From NCBI GenBank assembly GCA_029263455.1, contig JAJCXM010000008.1, forward strand, positions 682,001 through 746,000: a stretch of DNA of 64,000 bases, read 5' to 3'. The notes beneath the pieces are model-generated. The model was not told the DNA's origin and made no database searches. It saw only the letters and a list, made by a program, of their open reading frames with translations. Of the stretch, positions 37,150 to 46,666 are shown piece after piece (within the stretch, counting starts at the first letter, position 1; every line of letters begins with the position of its first letter). The position numbers and the translations under genes were made by a program. This DNA comes from Holophagae bacterium (GTDB lineage Bacteria > Acidobacteriota > Holophagae > Acanthopleuribacterales > Acanthopleuribacteraceae).

Positions 37150-37831
37150 ACTCCGAGAGTGACAGGCTTCTTTGATGATCTGCTACATTCGTCTCGCCTA
37201 ATGGGGTGAGTCCTTGATGGTATTTTTTGTCCCAGGTGATGACATCCGCGTTCAATGTGCTCTTACGTGATTTGCTCCAAGCCTCGTACTCGCTCTTTGT
37301 CTTGAGGTCTGAGTCGAGATCACAGATCTGTGCTTCAAACTGACTATTCAAGCCTCTTTGGATGGGCACGATTTGGCAAAAGGCCTCGCCTTGAGCGAAA
37401 GTGACTTGTGTCCCGACCTCCGTCATCACCCAATTCATCGAAAACGAATAGCTGGCCCAGTCGCTCTCGATCAAAGCTGTCAACGGGCTAATACCGTGTT
37501 TAGGTCGGTTGGAGGGGCCCGTGATCAAGAGATCCCAACCTGGTGGCGTGCGGAATAGAAAGCCTGGATAAAACGACAATATATTGCCGCCGAAATGATT
37601 GTCGACGAGTTGTTGTTTATCATCGTCAACATCGATTTCAATGCCGCTCTCTGTAAGCGTAGCGGTGACGTGGTGAGAGCAGTTGATTTCCCACCCCAAT
37701 TGATTCCCCATGGTTAAGGGTAGACAGCGATAGCCAAATTTTTGCGGTAAGCGGTCAAGCCAAGCCCGCTTAAGCGGCGCTGGGGCAATAGTTGTTTTTC
37801 CGTAAAGATGAAAAGAAGTTAATTTAAGCAA
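37088..37831 (-). CDS. DUF6065-family protein
   Basis: The 247-residue, apparently soluble protein contains the most recognisable DUF6065 stretch: FRTPPGWDLLITGPSNRPKHGISPLTALIESDW, followed by SFSMNWVMTEVGTQVTFAQGEAFCQIVPI. The family is of unknown function; the beta-rich pattern suggests a jelly-roll or double-stranded beta-helix, but I see no clear HxD..H iron site. It diverges from the 38-residue Pro-rich peptide gene across a 111-base A/T-rich spacer, and overlaps the glycosyltransferase gene at the other end. Confidence 0.75.
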   Translation of the reverse strand: MLKLTSFHLYGKTTIAPAPLKRAWLDRLPQKFGYRCLPLTMGNQLGWEINCSHHVTATLTESGIEIDVDDDKQQLVDNHFGGNILSFYPGFLFRTPPGWDLLITGPSNRPKHGISPLTALIESDWASYSFSMNWVMTEVGTQVTFAQGEAFCQIVPIQRGLNSQFEAQICDLDSDLKTKSEYEAWSKSRKSTLNADVITWDKKYHQGLTPLGETNVADHQRSLSLSEFIDRRQGEDPELDNQSDTPT

Positions 37832-37942
37832 TTATTCCCTATCTGTTATGGAGTCTGTTCTGTTAGGATTTGTCATATATCAAATTAATACATCAATTAT
37901 TGCACTTGAATCAATCAGCTAATCATGAGGAGGAAGATAATT

Positions 37943-38059
37943 ATGTCATTTTTGTATGAAACGACTGCTGACCCACGTCCACCTACCCCGGAACCGGCAC
38001 CGACTACGCCGAGGCCGCCTACACCCGAACCTTCAACCCCCAAACCACCTCCAAGCTAA
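37943..38059 (+). CDS. Short Pro/Thr/Glu-rich peptide (38 aa)
   Basis: A very strong ribosome-binding site (GAGGAGGA, 37926-37933) lies 9 bases before the ATG. The peptide has an 11-residue start (MSFLYETTADP) and then two copies of RPPTPEP at residues 12-18 and 24-30, within units of about 12 residues, ending KPPPS. There is no signal peptide. Proline makes up well over a third of the peptide, with Thr/Ser next to Pro. It ends only 17 bases before the receptor kinase gene, so the two are probably cotranscribed. It could be a modification target, a ligand or a leader peptide. No family recognised. Confidence 0.6.
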   Translation: MSFLYETTADPRPPTPEPAPTTPRPPTPEPSTPKPPPS

Positions 38060-38076
38060 GTCTGGTGAATCTAGTA

Positions 38077-41000
38077 ATGTGGAAGCCGGAGTCGGTTAAA
38101 CTCGGGTTTCCACGCTTTTTCTCTACGCTCATCATTTGGCTATGGGTGGGGTTCGCTTTTTCGCAGACCCGTATTCTGCATTGTCGTGATCTCGGCACCG
38201 AACAGGGTCTATCTCAAAGTACGGTTTATTCAATCGCACGCGATGAATTTGGTTTTTTATGGATAGGCACGTACGACGGGTTGAATCGTTTTGATGGTAG
38301 TGAAATTACCATCTTTTCACGTGCCAACTCCGACCTTCCGGACAATGTGGTTAAGTGTCTGTTTGCCGACGGCAAGGGTCAACTTTGGATAGGAACGGGC
38401 TCTTATGGTTTAGTCAAACTGGACATATCAAAAGGTCTGTTCCAACGAATCGAAAGCGTAGGTGATGTGAACGCTGGCTTGTCCAAATCGGACCCCGATG
38501 ACATTCAGAATATTTTTGCAATAGCTGGCTCAATCACGGTTCAAATAAATCATGAGCTGTATTCATACAAAGATTCTCTAGAACGGATTGACGGCGATTG
38601 GCAAGAGGTTGTTGTTTCCTTGGGAACCGAATCCGGACTATGGCTGAGTGATGAAACGAATAAACTTCATTATCATAAGTATTCGAGCCTGGCCGTTCAC
38701 CTGAATTGCGTCACCACACAATTACCTATTAACGATGAAATAACAGACATATCCCAGGCTGGTGATCAGCATTGTTTAGTCTCTACGTCGGAGGGCAGGC
38801 TCTTTAAGGTCCGGCGAGATGGTCATGTAGTCAAGGAATATACCGAAGAAATTAGCTCGAGAACCGGGCATGAACGATTGCGAAAAGTGGCACAAGATAG
38901 TCAGGGCCGAATATGGCTAGGTTTGCAAAGTCAGAAAAGCTTGGTATTTGATCCTGACACCAAAGGGTTTCGTGAACTGTCGGATATGAATAACAATGCA
39001 AACGGAAGTAATGAATGGGTCTTTAGCTTTTTTGAAGACAGTCAAAATATTATGTGGGTGGGAACTTACGGGTCTGGAGCGAGGGGATATAAGACGAATA
39101 ACGATGGAGTTGCCCATTACGATGATTTCCTAAAAACAGGAACGCCAAACATTGTCACCGCGGTTTTACATGATGACCAGCGACGGGTCTGGATAGGTAC
39201 GCACAATCAAGGAATTATTGTTGCAAATGAGTCTATGAAAACCATGGATCATTATGATGACAGCGAATTCTTGGCGTCCGCGTTTATGCAGCATCGCGAT
39301 GGTAGCGTTTGGATTGGCTCTGTCAATCAAGGTATTAAGATCTTTAACAATGGCAGTCTAAAAGAACACAGCCATTCCTCTGGTCAAGTCGATGTTAATT
39401 CACTGGCAATTTCCAATATCGTTCACGATGGCGAGTTCGTTGTATTAGCAACCAACGGCGCTGGCGTTTACGTTTATGACGGTGAGCAATTGATTCGACG
39501 ATACAACAAGAATAGCGAGGTATTGAGCCTAACAAATGACAAAGTTTGGGAAGTTTTTGTTGATCGCTCCGGACGCTACTGGGTTGGTACCGTAAGTGGT
39601 CTCAACGTGATTGACAAGAAGAAGAATCAAGTTGCAGTGTTCCTCTCCGATTCAACGAAGGCGGGGTCATTGTTACACAACACGGTCGACGCCTTGTTTG
39701 AGGATTCGGAAGGCGATATGTGGATAGGAACGTCCGCAGGGTTATGCCGACTCGAGCATGATCAGGTTGAAGCGTCCCTACTTCATCCTGAACAAGCGGT
39801 ATTCAAAAACTATACAGTGCAAAATGGCATGCCGAACGACGTGATGTATGCCATTGTCGAGGATGATGAAGGTTTTCTCTGGTGTTCCACAAACAGGGGA
39901 TTGGCGCGACTCGATAAGCGTAATGGAACGATTCGCGTATTTGATAAAGACGATGGCTTGCAATCTGATGAGTTTAACAGCGGCGCGGCTATTAAATTGG
40001 GTGACGGTCGTCTGTTGTTTGGTGGTATTAATGGACTCAATGTCATTAAACCAAACGTTTTAATGGGAGATTATTCCCAAAAGCCCGTTCTACTCACGAG
40101 TGGTACTTATGCTACTGGAAGCAAGTCATTTCAACTGGACGAGTTCAAATTAAATAATCTGGAAATGAAATCGAAGGATGCTGTTGGAGTCGAAATAGAT
40201 TTTGCAGTACCAGATTTGTATCGTCCTGACAGATACACATTCTTTTGGCAGTTACAGGGGCTACATACCGATTGGATCTCTTTGGGTAATTTGTCGAAAA
40301 TAGAAATAACATCCTTGAACCCAGGCGATTACGAACTTAGGTTGCGTTCATGTTATGAATCAATATGTGTCGATGACAGCTTTGTTTTGCCAATCAAGGT
40401 CATTCCCGCGTTTTGGCAAAGTACCTGGTTTCGGACCCTGATGGTGATCTTTGCAGCGATCATTTTGAATTTCATCTATTTTGGTGGACGTAAGATTATC
40501 ACCGCTCTCATTCACTGGAAACGTTCCATGTTTGTTGGGCCATATCGCATTATCGATGAAATTGGGAAAGGCGGCATGGCCACGGTCTATCGTGCTGTGG
40601 ACCTAACCTCCAAATCCCATAATGTGGTGGCCGTTAAGGTGTTAGACCAGTTCACGCCCGACGAAACCCGCAAGAAGCGTTTCCTACAGGAGTCCACCAT
40701 ATGTGAGTCATTGGACCATCCCAATGTGATCCGAATATTTACCAAGGGAGAACATGCGGGCAAGGTCTATTTCGCTATGGAGTATGTTGAAGGAAAAACG
40801 TTACGCGCGGTCATCAAACAGGGCAGCGTTAACCCATTGGCGGCCTTGTTAATTGGCATGGTCATCCTTCGCATATTGAAATACTTACACAATCGAGGAA
40901 TCTTTCACCGTGACTTGAAACCCGAGAACATCATGTTGACACGTACCAAGGGGCTGTGGAGCTCGTGTGCTAATGAAGGCGAGTTGGGTGCAATCGGTCG

Positions 41001-41454
41001 TAGTATTCGTTTACTCGATTTTGGCTTAGCGAAAGTGGTTGGTTTCGAGTCGATAACGCGCTCTGGGGTCCTCGCCGGAACCATCAGTTATTTACCACCT
41101 GAATGTATATCAGGCACGAGTAACATTGACTCGAGTGTCGACTATTATGCGCTAGGCATCATATTGTACGAATTGGTGACCGGTGTTAACCCTTATGAGG
41201 GGTCCGATTACATGTCGGTGGTGTATGCCATAGTTAAACAAAAGCCCAAGTCGCCGAGACAACTAGATCCGTTGATCCCAGACGAGATATCTAGTTTCAT
41301 TATGCAATTGATAAACAAGAACAAGCAGACGCGTTTGGTGGATTATGACCTCATTCATCAGGCTTTATGGAAACTTGTAACCGATGAATTGGAGCAAACC
41401 AACGTCGTTAATCACAATGATTCCAGCGATTTTATCGACAAGATCGTTTCATGA
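38077..41454 (+). CDS. Receptor-type Ser/Thr protein kinase with periplasmic reg_prop propeller and Y_Y_Y domain
   Basis: The 1125-residue protein has an N-terminal signal/anchor (residues about 14-28), then about 640 residues of reg_prop beta-propeller repeats (blades of the type GFLWIGTYDGLNRFDG, RVWIGTHNQG, DMWIGTSAGL). A Y_Y_Y domain (about 695-775, ending PGDYELRLRS) follows, then one membrane helix (about 784-805) and a C-terminal kinase from residue 823. The kinase looks active: GKGGMATVYRA loop, Lys854 (VAVKVL), HRDLKPEN at 944-951, DFG at 981 and GTISYLPPE. In other bacteria this ectodomain is usually joined to a histidine kinase. GTG 38065 is an alternative start. A terminator follows. 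Confidence 0.92.
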   Translation: MWKPESVKLGFPRFFSTLIIWLWVGFAFSQTRILHCRDLGTEQGLSQSTVYSIARDEFGFLWIGTYDGLNRFDGSEITIFSRANSDLPDNVVKCLFADGKGQLWIGTGSYGLVKLDISKGLFQRIESVGDVNAGLSKSDPDDIQNIFAIAGSITVQINHELYSYKDSLERIDGDWQEVVVSLGTESGLWLSDETNKLHYHKYSSLAVHLNCVTTQLPINDEITDISQAGDQHCLVSTSEGRLFKVRRDGHVVKEYTEEISSRTGHERLRKVAQDSQGRIWLGLQSQKSLVFDPDTKGFRELSDMNNNANGSNEWVFSFFEDSQNIMWVGTYGSGARGYKTNNDGVAHYDDFLKTGTPNIVTAVLHDDQRRVWIGTHNQGIIVANESMKTMDHYDDSEFLASAFMQHRDGSVWIGSVNQGIKIFNNGSLKEHSHSSGQVDVNSLAISNIVHDGEFVVLATNGAGVYVYDGEQLIRRYNKNSEVLSLTNDKVWEVFVDRSGRYWVGTVSGLNVIDKKKNQVAVFLSDSTKAGSLLHNTVDALFEDSEGDMWIGTSAGLCRLEHDQVEASLLHPEQAVFKNYTVQNGMPNDVMYAIVEDDEGFLWCSTNRGLARLDKRNGTIRVFDKDDGLQSDEFNSGAAIKLGDGRLLFGGINGLNVIKPNVLMGDYSQKPVLLTSGTYATGSKSFQLDEFKLNNLEMKSKDAVGVEIDFAVPDLYRPDRYTFFWQLQGLHTDWISLGNLSKIEITSLNPGDYELRLRSCYESICVDDSFVLPIKVIPAFWQSTWFRTLMVIFAAIILNFIYFGGRKIITALIHWKRSMFVGPYRIIDEIGKGGMATVYRAVDLTSKSHNVVAVKVLDQFTPDETRKKRFLQESTICESLDHPNVIRIFTKGEHAGKVYFAMEYVEGKTLRAVIKQGSVNPLAALLIGMVILRILKYLHNRGIFHRDLKPENIMLTRTKGLWSSCANEGELGAIGRSIRLLDFGLAKVVGFESITRSGVLAGTISYLPPECISGTSNIDSSVDYYALGIILYELVTGVNPYEGSDYMSVVYAIVKQKPKSPRQLDPLIPDEISSFIMQLINKNKQTRLVDYDLIHQALWKLVTDELEQTNVVNHNDSSDFIDKIVS

Positions 41455-41485
41455 ACCACCCGTTGCAGGCCTGGCCAATGCGACC

Positions 41486-41506
41486 TAGGCGTCATCGCCT
41501 ATTTTT
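41486..41506 (+). terminator. Intrinsic terminator after the receptor kinase gene
   Basis: TAGGCG (41486-41491) and CGCCTA (41496-41501) form a 6-bp stem with a four-base loop, followed by TTTTTCT. It lies 32 bases after the kinase stop and its 3' part overlaps the end of the convergent ettA gene. Confidence 0.65.
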
Positions 41507-43172
41507 CTAGTTTCTTGTACTTGATACGCGTGGGGCCCACATCACCAAAACGCTTTTTGTGGTCTTGTTCGTATTCGCTGTAGGTGCCTTCAAAGAAAAC
41601 CGTCTTGGAGTCACCTTCAAAGGCGAGTATGTGGGTGGCGATACGGTCTAAAAACCAGCGATCGTGCGAGATGACCACGGCCGATCCAGCAAAATGGTCC
41701 AGGGCATCTTCTAAGGCACGAAGGGTGTTGATGTCCAAATCGTTGGTAGGTTCGTCCAATAACAAGACATTTGCACCTGATTTGAGCATGCGCGCTAAAT
41801 GTAAACGGTTGCGTTCACCGCCTGATAGGGATCCGACCAATTTGGACTGGTCAGTGCCGCTGAAATTGAAACGAGAACAATAGGCTCTGCTATTCATTTC
41901 AATATTTCCCAGCCGTATCAGTTCCTCGCCGCCGGTTATGGATTTGAAGACGCTGTCTTCGTTGTTGAGATCCTCTTTTTCTTGGTCAACATAGGCCAAT
42001 TTCACGGTTGAACCGGTTACAAATGAACCCGCATCGGGTGTGTCTTTGCCAGTAATCATGCGAAAGAGCGTCGTTTTTCCGGCGCCGTTGGGACCAATGA
42101 CGCCCAAGATCGCACCTTTGGGTAAGTTGAAATCAAGCGATTCCAAAAGTAGTTTGTCGTCAAATGCTTTGCGGACACCTTCTGCACGGATAACCACATC
42201 ACCCAGACGAGGTCCAGATGGGATGAAGATTTCCAACTCTTGCTCTTTGATTTTACTCTCCTCGTTGAGCAGATTCTCATAGGCCTTGACGCGTGCTTTG
42301 TTCTTCGCATGTCTTGCTTTAGGTGCCATTGAAACCCATTGCAGCTCGCGTTCCAACGTTTTTTGGCGTTTAGATGATTGCTTATCTTCCTGGGCCATGC
42401 GTGTGCTTTTCTGTTTTAACCACGAAGAATAATTGCCCTTCCAAGGGATGCCCTGGCCTCGGTCTAATTCCATAATCCAGCCGGCCACGTTATCGAGAAA
42501 GTAGCGGTCGTGGGTAACGGCAATAACGGTGCCTTTGTATTCCTTAAGGTGTTGTTCAAGCCAAGCCACCGATTCTGCGTCCAAGTGATTGGTAGGTTCA
42601 TCCAGAAGCAAAATTTCGGGTTGTTGAATGAGCAGTCGACACAGAGCAACACGACGCTTTTCGCCCCCTGAAAGGATAGCAACTGAGGCTTCGGCTGGAG
42701 GACAACGTAGCGCATCCATGGCCATATTGAGACGTGTGTCTAAGTTCCAACCATCTGCGGCTTCGATTTGATCTTGAACCGTTCCCTGTTGTTGAATTAG
42801 CTTGTCCATTTCGTCCGCTTCCATGGGCTCAGCAAACTTTTCATTAATACGGTCAAATTCGCGTAAAAGGGAAACAACTTCAATAGCGCCTTCTTCCACG
42901 ATCTCTCGAACGGTTTTTTCTTGGTCCAATTTGGGCTCTTGTTCGAGGTAACCGATTTGGTATCCGGGTGCGAGAATACGTTGGCCATTAAAATCTTCTT
43001 CGACACCGGCCATGATGCGCAAGACGGTACTTTTCCCCGCACCATTTAGCCCCAATAGGCCAATCTTGGCACCATAGTAATAGGAAAGACTAATATCTTT
43101 GATGACGGTCTTATTAGGCGGAAATACCTTACTGACACCTATCATTGAAAAGATTATTTTTTGATCGTTCAA
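41499..43172 (-). CDS. ettA: Energy-dependent translational throttle protein EttA (ABC-F ATPase)
   Basis: EttA binds the ribosomal E site and gates the first elongation steps according to ATP/ADP. The 557-residue, membrane-helix-free protein has two ABC cassettes: Walker A GLNGAGKST with LSGGEKRRVALC and LLLDEPTNHLD, then GPNGAGKTT with LSGGERNRLHLA and LLLDEPTNDLD. Between them are the basic arm and linker with QWVSMAPKARHAKNKARV, diagnostic of EttA. It starts at TTG 43170-43172 with GGAGGA upstream and is flanked by sensor genes on both sides without obvious connection. Confidence 0.95.
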   Translation of the reverse strand: MNDQKIIFSMIGVSKVFPPNKTVIKDISLSYYYGAKIGLLGLNGAGKSTVLRIMAGVEEDFNGQRILAPGYQIGYLEQEPKLDQEKTVREIVEEGAIEVVSLLREFDRINEKFAEPMEADEMDKLIQQQGTVQDQIEAADGWNLDTRLNMAMDALRCPPAEASVAILSGGEKRRVALCRLLIQQPEILLLDEPTNHLDAESVAWLEQHLKEYKGTVIAVTHDRYFLDNVAGWIMELDRGQGIPWKGNYSSWLKQKSTRMAQEDKQSSKRQKTLERELQWVSMAPKARHAKNKARVKAYENLLNEESKIKEQELEIFIPSGPRLGDVVIRAEGVRKAFDDKLLLESLDFNLPKGAILGVIGPNGAGKTTLFRMITGKDTPDAGSFVTGSTVKLAYVDQEKEDLNNEDSVFKSITGGEELIRLGNIEMNSRAYCSRFNFSGTDQSKLVGSLSGGERNRLHLARMLKSGANVLLLDEPTNDLDINTLRALEDALDHFAGSAVVISHDRWFLDRIATHILAFEGDSKTVFFEGTYSEYEQDHKKRFGDVGPTRIKYKKLEK

Positions 43173-43345
43173 AAGCAGATCCTCCGTGTTTTTGGCGCAT
43201 CTATGGATGGGTGCGCATCTTAACAGACAGGGCGGCTTGCTGGCTAGGTTGACACTTGTTGTGGCGCTTCTCTTGCATTCCGGTTAATAATTTCCTAGGT
43301 TTGCTATGTAATAGTCTTGTAAAACTCAAAGTTTGAAAACCACCT

Positions 43346-46300
43346 ATGGTTCTACTCAATTACCGACTTGGCCGCCCGCAACATCATTTCGCTCTGCTAG
43401 CGTCACGATGGATGCTAGGTCTTGTCTTGATGTTCATATGTGGCTACACGTATGGTCTGGACCCTGAAAAACACTTGAGCCAATACGTTCACCGAGTGTG
43501 GCAGGATCGAGAAGGGCTACCGCAAAACTCGGTACAGGCCATATGTCAGGGTCCGCAAGGCTATATTTGGGTCGCTACCCAAGAGGGTTTGGTTCGGTTT
43601 GACGGCGTCCACTTTCGTGTGTTTGATAAATTGACCCACCCAGAAATGAAGAATCATGACATTCAAGCCCTGATTGTGGGCGTGGATGGGGAATTATGGT
43701 TTGGTAATCGCGCAGGCGGGGTGTTCCGTTTTGATGAAGAAGGTATCCAGGCGATCGATATCCCAAATCCTGGATCGCCTGTCATAGCTTTAGTAGCAAC
43801 CAGCTCCGATTTGTGGATTGGGACGCTTGGTGGAGGGCTCTTTCATTGGGACCGTAACACACAAAAGGGCAGTCACGTCAGTCATGTCCAATCCAAAGTG
43901 ATTTCTTCTCTGTTATTAGATCGGGCGGGTTATTTGTGGCTAGGCACCCGCGATCATGTCCTGTTGAGAATGAATCCAGACGGCGCCATTGAGCGTTTCA
44001 TTCATGCAGCCCATTCTGCGTTTGAAGTAAGCAGAATTTTTGAAGATCGCCAAGGTGTGATTTGGGTCGGGACCGAAACCAATGGCTTGTTCAGTCTCAG
44101 TGGTGGCGAATTACGTTCGGTGGAGTTAGGGCTCACACAGGCTGAACGTTCAATCTCAGCCTTGTTAGAAGATGACGACGGCAGTTTATGGATTGCCACG
44201 ACTGGAGCTGGACTATTACGTTTGGTCAATGGTCAGTTGAGCCGTTTCCCCGCAGGTCAGAGTCTTTCCCACGAGATCGTGGGTTCGTTATTTGAAGACC
44301 ATGAGGGGAATATATGGGTAGGAACCCTTGGTGGTGGGCTCAATCAGTATTCTGACTGTTCGTTTGTGCCGTTCACGGCCGATCTGGGGTTGACCAACGA
44401 GGTAGGTTGGACTTTTTTTCCAGATCAGGACGATCAGGGATGGGTTGGCACCGATGGCGGCGGAATTTTCTTTTTTGATGGTAAAAGTTTTATCGAATAT
44501 GAGAACGATCTTAAACTTACGGCACAAACGGTCGTTTTGGGTGTAGTCCGCGATCAGCAGCAAACTTTATGGGTGGCGACTGATCGACAAGGTTTGTTCG
44601 GAATTCGACCAGACGAGCTGCTGGAATTTGGCCAGACCGAACTCGATGCTCGTTTCCTTGGAGTCATCCACCGGGACTCGGACCAACGCATTTGGGTTGG
44701 CACGGCCGACGGTGGCGTATTTTATATCTCAGCCAATGCCTTGGTTAGGGCCGCGGATTTGGGCGAAGCGTCGATTTTGGCCATGGTTGACGCGCCGCAA
44801 GGTGGTATTTATGTGGGTAGCAGTGGCGGTGTTCATCACGTGGATGTGTCTGGTTCTGCGGATTTGGTGGAAGGGACAGCCGACTTACAGATCAATTCAA
44901 TGGCGACTGATTCTCGCGGAATCTTGTGGCTAGGAACATTTTCCCGAGGTCTTTATGGTATTGGAGATGGAACCCTAAGCCATCTCACTGTTGCCGATGG
45001 TCTCCATGATAATTCCCTATTCCAAATATTGATTGATGGCCGTGATGGTTTCTGGTTTACCTCCAACCGCGGTGTCTATCATATTACCCGCGACCAAATT
45101 GAATCTCACTTGCTTGGCCTTAAGGAACGCGTTGAAGTTCAGCACTTTACCGTGGTTGATGGCATGAAATCGATGGAATGTAACTTCCTGGGCGGTAACT
45201 CAGGTTATGTCACCGACAAAGGCTTAATTTGGGTACCGACCATGAAAGGTATGGTACGCATCGATCCGTCGGTTCGACACGTGAATCGTTTTCCGCCCAA
45301 GACACTCATTGAAGAGATTATTTTCGGAGAAGACCGCGTTGTCTTGGAGCCTGGTCAGGGTATTTCATCGGACAGTCGCAACTTCGAGTTTCATTTCACA
45401 TGTTTAAGCTTTCGTGCCCCAAACGATATTCGATTCCGCTACCGTTTATTGGGCTACAGCGATCAGTGGATAGAAGCTGGTTCAGAGCGGGTTGCATATT
45501 TCTCTAGCTTGCCACATGGTGACTTTACCTTTGAGGTCGAAGCGGTTAACGAAGACGGCGTCCGTTCGTCGGCACCGGAACGGCGTACCGTAAAAATTGT
45601 ACCGCCGCTCTACCTTCAAGGCTGGTTCTTGGCATTGAGTCTGGTGGCTTTAGTGGCGGCGTTACTGTTCGCCGACAGGCTGAGGGCCAAACACCACAAG
45701 CGTCGTAGCCAGGAAATGGAAAGCGAAGTCTTGGAGAAGACCAAGGAGTTGGATGCGATACGTGAAGAAATCGTACACATAAACCAGCAATTAGCTGAAA
45801 ACGCGCGCATTGCAGGTATGGCCGAGATGGCGACCGAAGTGCTGCACAACATTGGCAATGCACTTAACACGGCGACCACGTCGGCGACGTTGCTGCACCA
45901 GATGCTGATCGATCCCACTTCGGTGCGTGTGGTCACCCGTATCGTCAAGTTGATCAATGACCATAAAGAGGACTTAGCTGAATTCATTTCCCTTCATGAG
46001 CAGGGGGCCAAACTGCCCGATGTTCTTGCTCGATTGGCGCCCATCCTAGAAAACAAAGAAGCAGAATTCCTCCACGAAGTTCAACTACTGCAGAAACAGA
46101 TAAATCATATTAACGAGATCATTGAGAATCAGCAGGATGTTGAGTGGACGGGCCGTGCACTTGAGAATACGGATCTTACCTTACTGGTCGAAAACGCCGT
46201 GCAGATGTTCTCCGGTCAATTCGGGTCGCAAGGTATAGATATTGTTCAAGACCTCAAGCCGGTTCCTCTCATTCGAGTCTATCGTTCTGATTTCTTGCAA

Positions 46301-46666
46301 ATCTTGACCAACTTAATCAAGAACGCAGGCGAAGCCATGATGGACTCATCTAACGAGAAAGCTAGCAAATTGACGGTCAAAACCTATTCGAAGAACGAGA
46401 TCTGTGTCGTGGAGGTCAAAGACAACGGGCGTGGCATTGCGGCCGCCGATATCCCACGAATATTCGAATTCGGTTTTTCCACCAAAGTGGATGGTCATGG
46501 ATTCGGCTTACACTATTGTGCCCGAGTCATAGAGCGTGTTGGAGGGAATTTAAGAGTGGAGAGTGCGGGCGTTGGACAAGGCGCATGTTTTACGATTGAA
46601 ATGCCGCAAACTGGCAGCCTGGAGGCGACCAGTAGCCAGGAAGAAACGGCAGATGTGGGTGCCTAA
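43346..46666 (+). CDS. Membrane sensor histidine kinase with reg_prop propeller and Y_Y_Y domain
   Basis: The 1106-residue protein has a signal peptide (about residues 20-37, ending TYG), a reg_prop beta-propeller ectodomain (blades such as GYIWVATQEGLVRFDG and NIWVGTLGGGLNQY), a Y_Y_Y domain (about 665-750), one membrane helix (about 758-777), a coiled coil and a kinase core. The H-box is AGMAEMATEVLHNIGNALN with His834. The ATPase domain has NLIKNAGEAM (N box), VKDNGRGI, FEFGFSTK and GHGFGLH. There is no receiver or DNA-binding domain. Its stop overlaps the start of the next, paralogous gene by 14 bases. Confidence 0.92.
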   Translation: MVLLNYRLGRPQHHFALLASRWMLGLVLMFICGYTYGLDPEKHLSQYVHRVWQDREGLPQNSVQAICQGPQGYIWVATQEGLVRFDGVHFRVFDKLTHPEMKNHDIQALIVGVDGELWFGNRAGGVFRFDEEGIQAIDIPNPGSPVIALVATSSDLWIGTLGGGLFHWDRNTQKGSHVSHVQSKVISSLLLDRAGYLWLGTRDHVLLRMNPDGAIERFIHAAHSAFEVSRIFEDRQGVIWVGTETNGLFSLSGGELRSVELGLTQAERSISALLEDDDGSLWIATTGAGLLRLVNGQLSRFPAGQSLSHEIVGSLFEDHEGNIWVGTLGGGLNQYSDCSFVPFTADLGLTNEVGWTFFPDQDDQGWVGTDGGGIFFFDGKSFIEYENDLKLTAQTVVLGVVRDQQQTLWVATDRQGLFGIRPDELLEFGQTELDARFLGVIHRDSDQRIWVGTADGGVFYISANALVRAADLGEASILAMVDAPQGGIYVGSSGGVHHVDVSGSADLVEGTADLQINSMATDSRGILWLGTFSRGLYGIGDGTLSHLTVADGLHDNSLFQILIDGRDGFWFTSNRGVYHITRDQIESHLLGLKERVEVQHFTVVDGMKSMECNFLGGNSGYVTDKGLIWVPTMKGMVRIDPSVRHVNRFPPKTLIEEIIFGEDRVVLEPGQGISSDSRNFEFHFTCLSFRAPNDIRFRYRLLGYSDQWIEAGSERVAYFSSLPHGDFTFEVEAVNEDGVRSSAPERRTVKIVPPLYLQGWFLALSLVALVAALLFADRLRAKHHKRRSQEMESEVLEKTKELDAIREEIVHINQQLAENARIAGMAEMATEVLHNIGNALNTATTSATLLHQMLIDPTSVRVVTRIVKLINDHKEDLAEFISLHEQGAKLPDVLARLAPILENKEAEFLHEVQLLQKQINHINEIIENQQDVEWTGRALENTDLTLLVENAVQMFSGQFGSQGIDIVQDLKPVPLIRVYRSDFLQILTNLIKNAGEAMMDSSNEKASKLTVKTYSKNEICVVEVKDNGRGIAAADIPRIFEFGFSTKVDGHGFGLHYCARVIERVGGNLRVESAGVGQGACFTIEMPQTGSLEATSSQEETADVGA
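43577..43609 (+). repeat. 33-base exact repeat, copy 1
   Basis: Bases 43577-43609, inside the first tandem sensor, are identical to 46842-46874 in the second. They encode the propeller motif TQEGLVRFDGV. The flanking sequence is much less similar. Confidence 0.85.
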
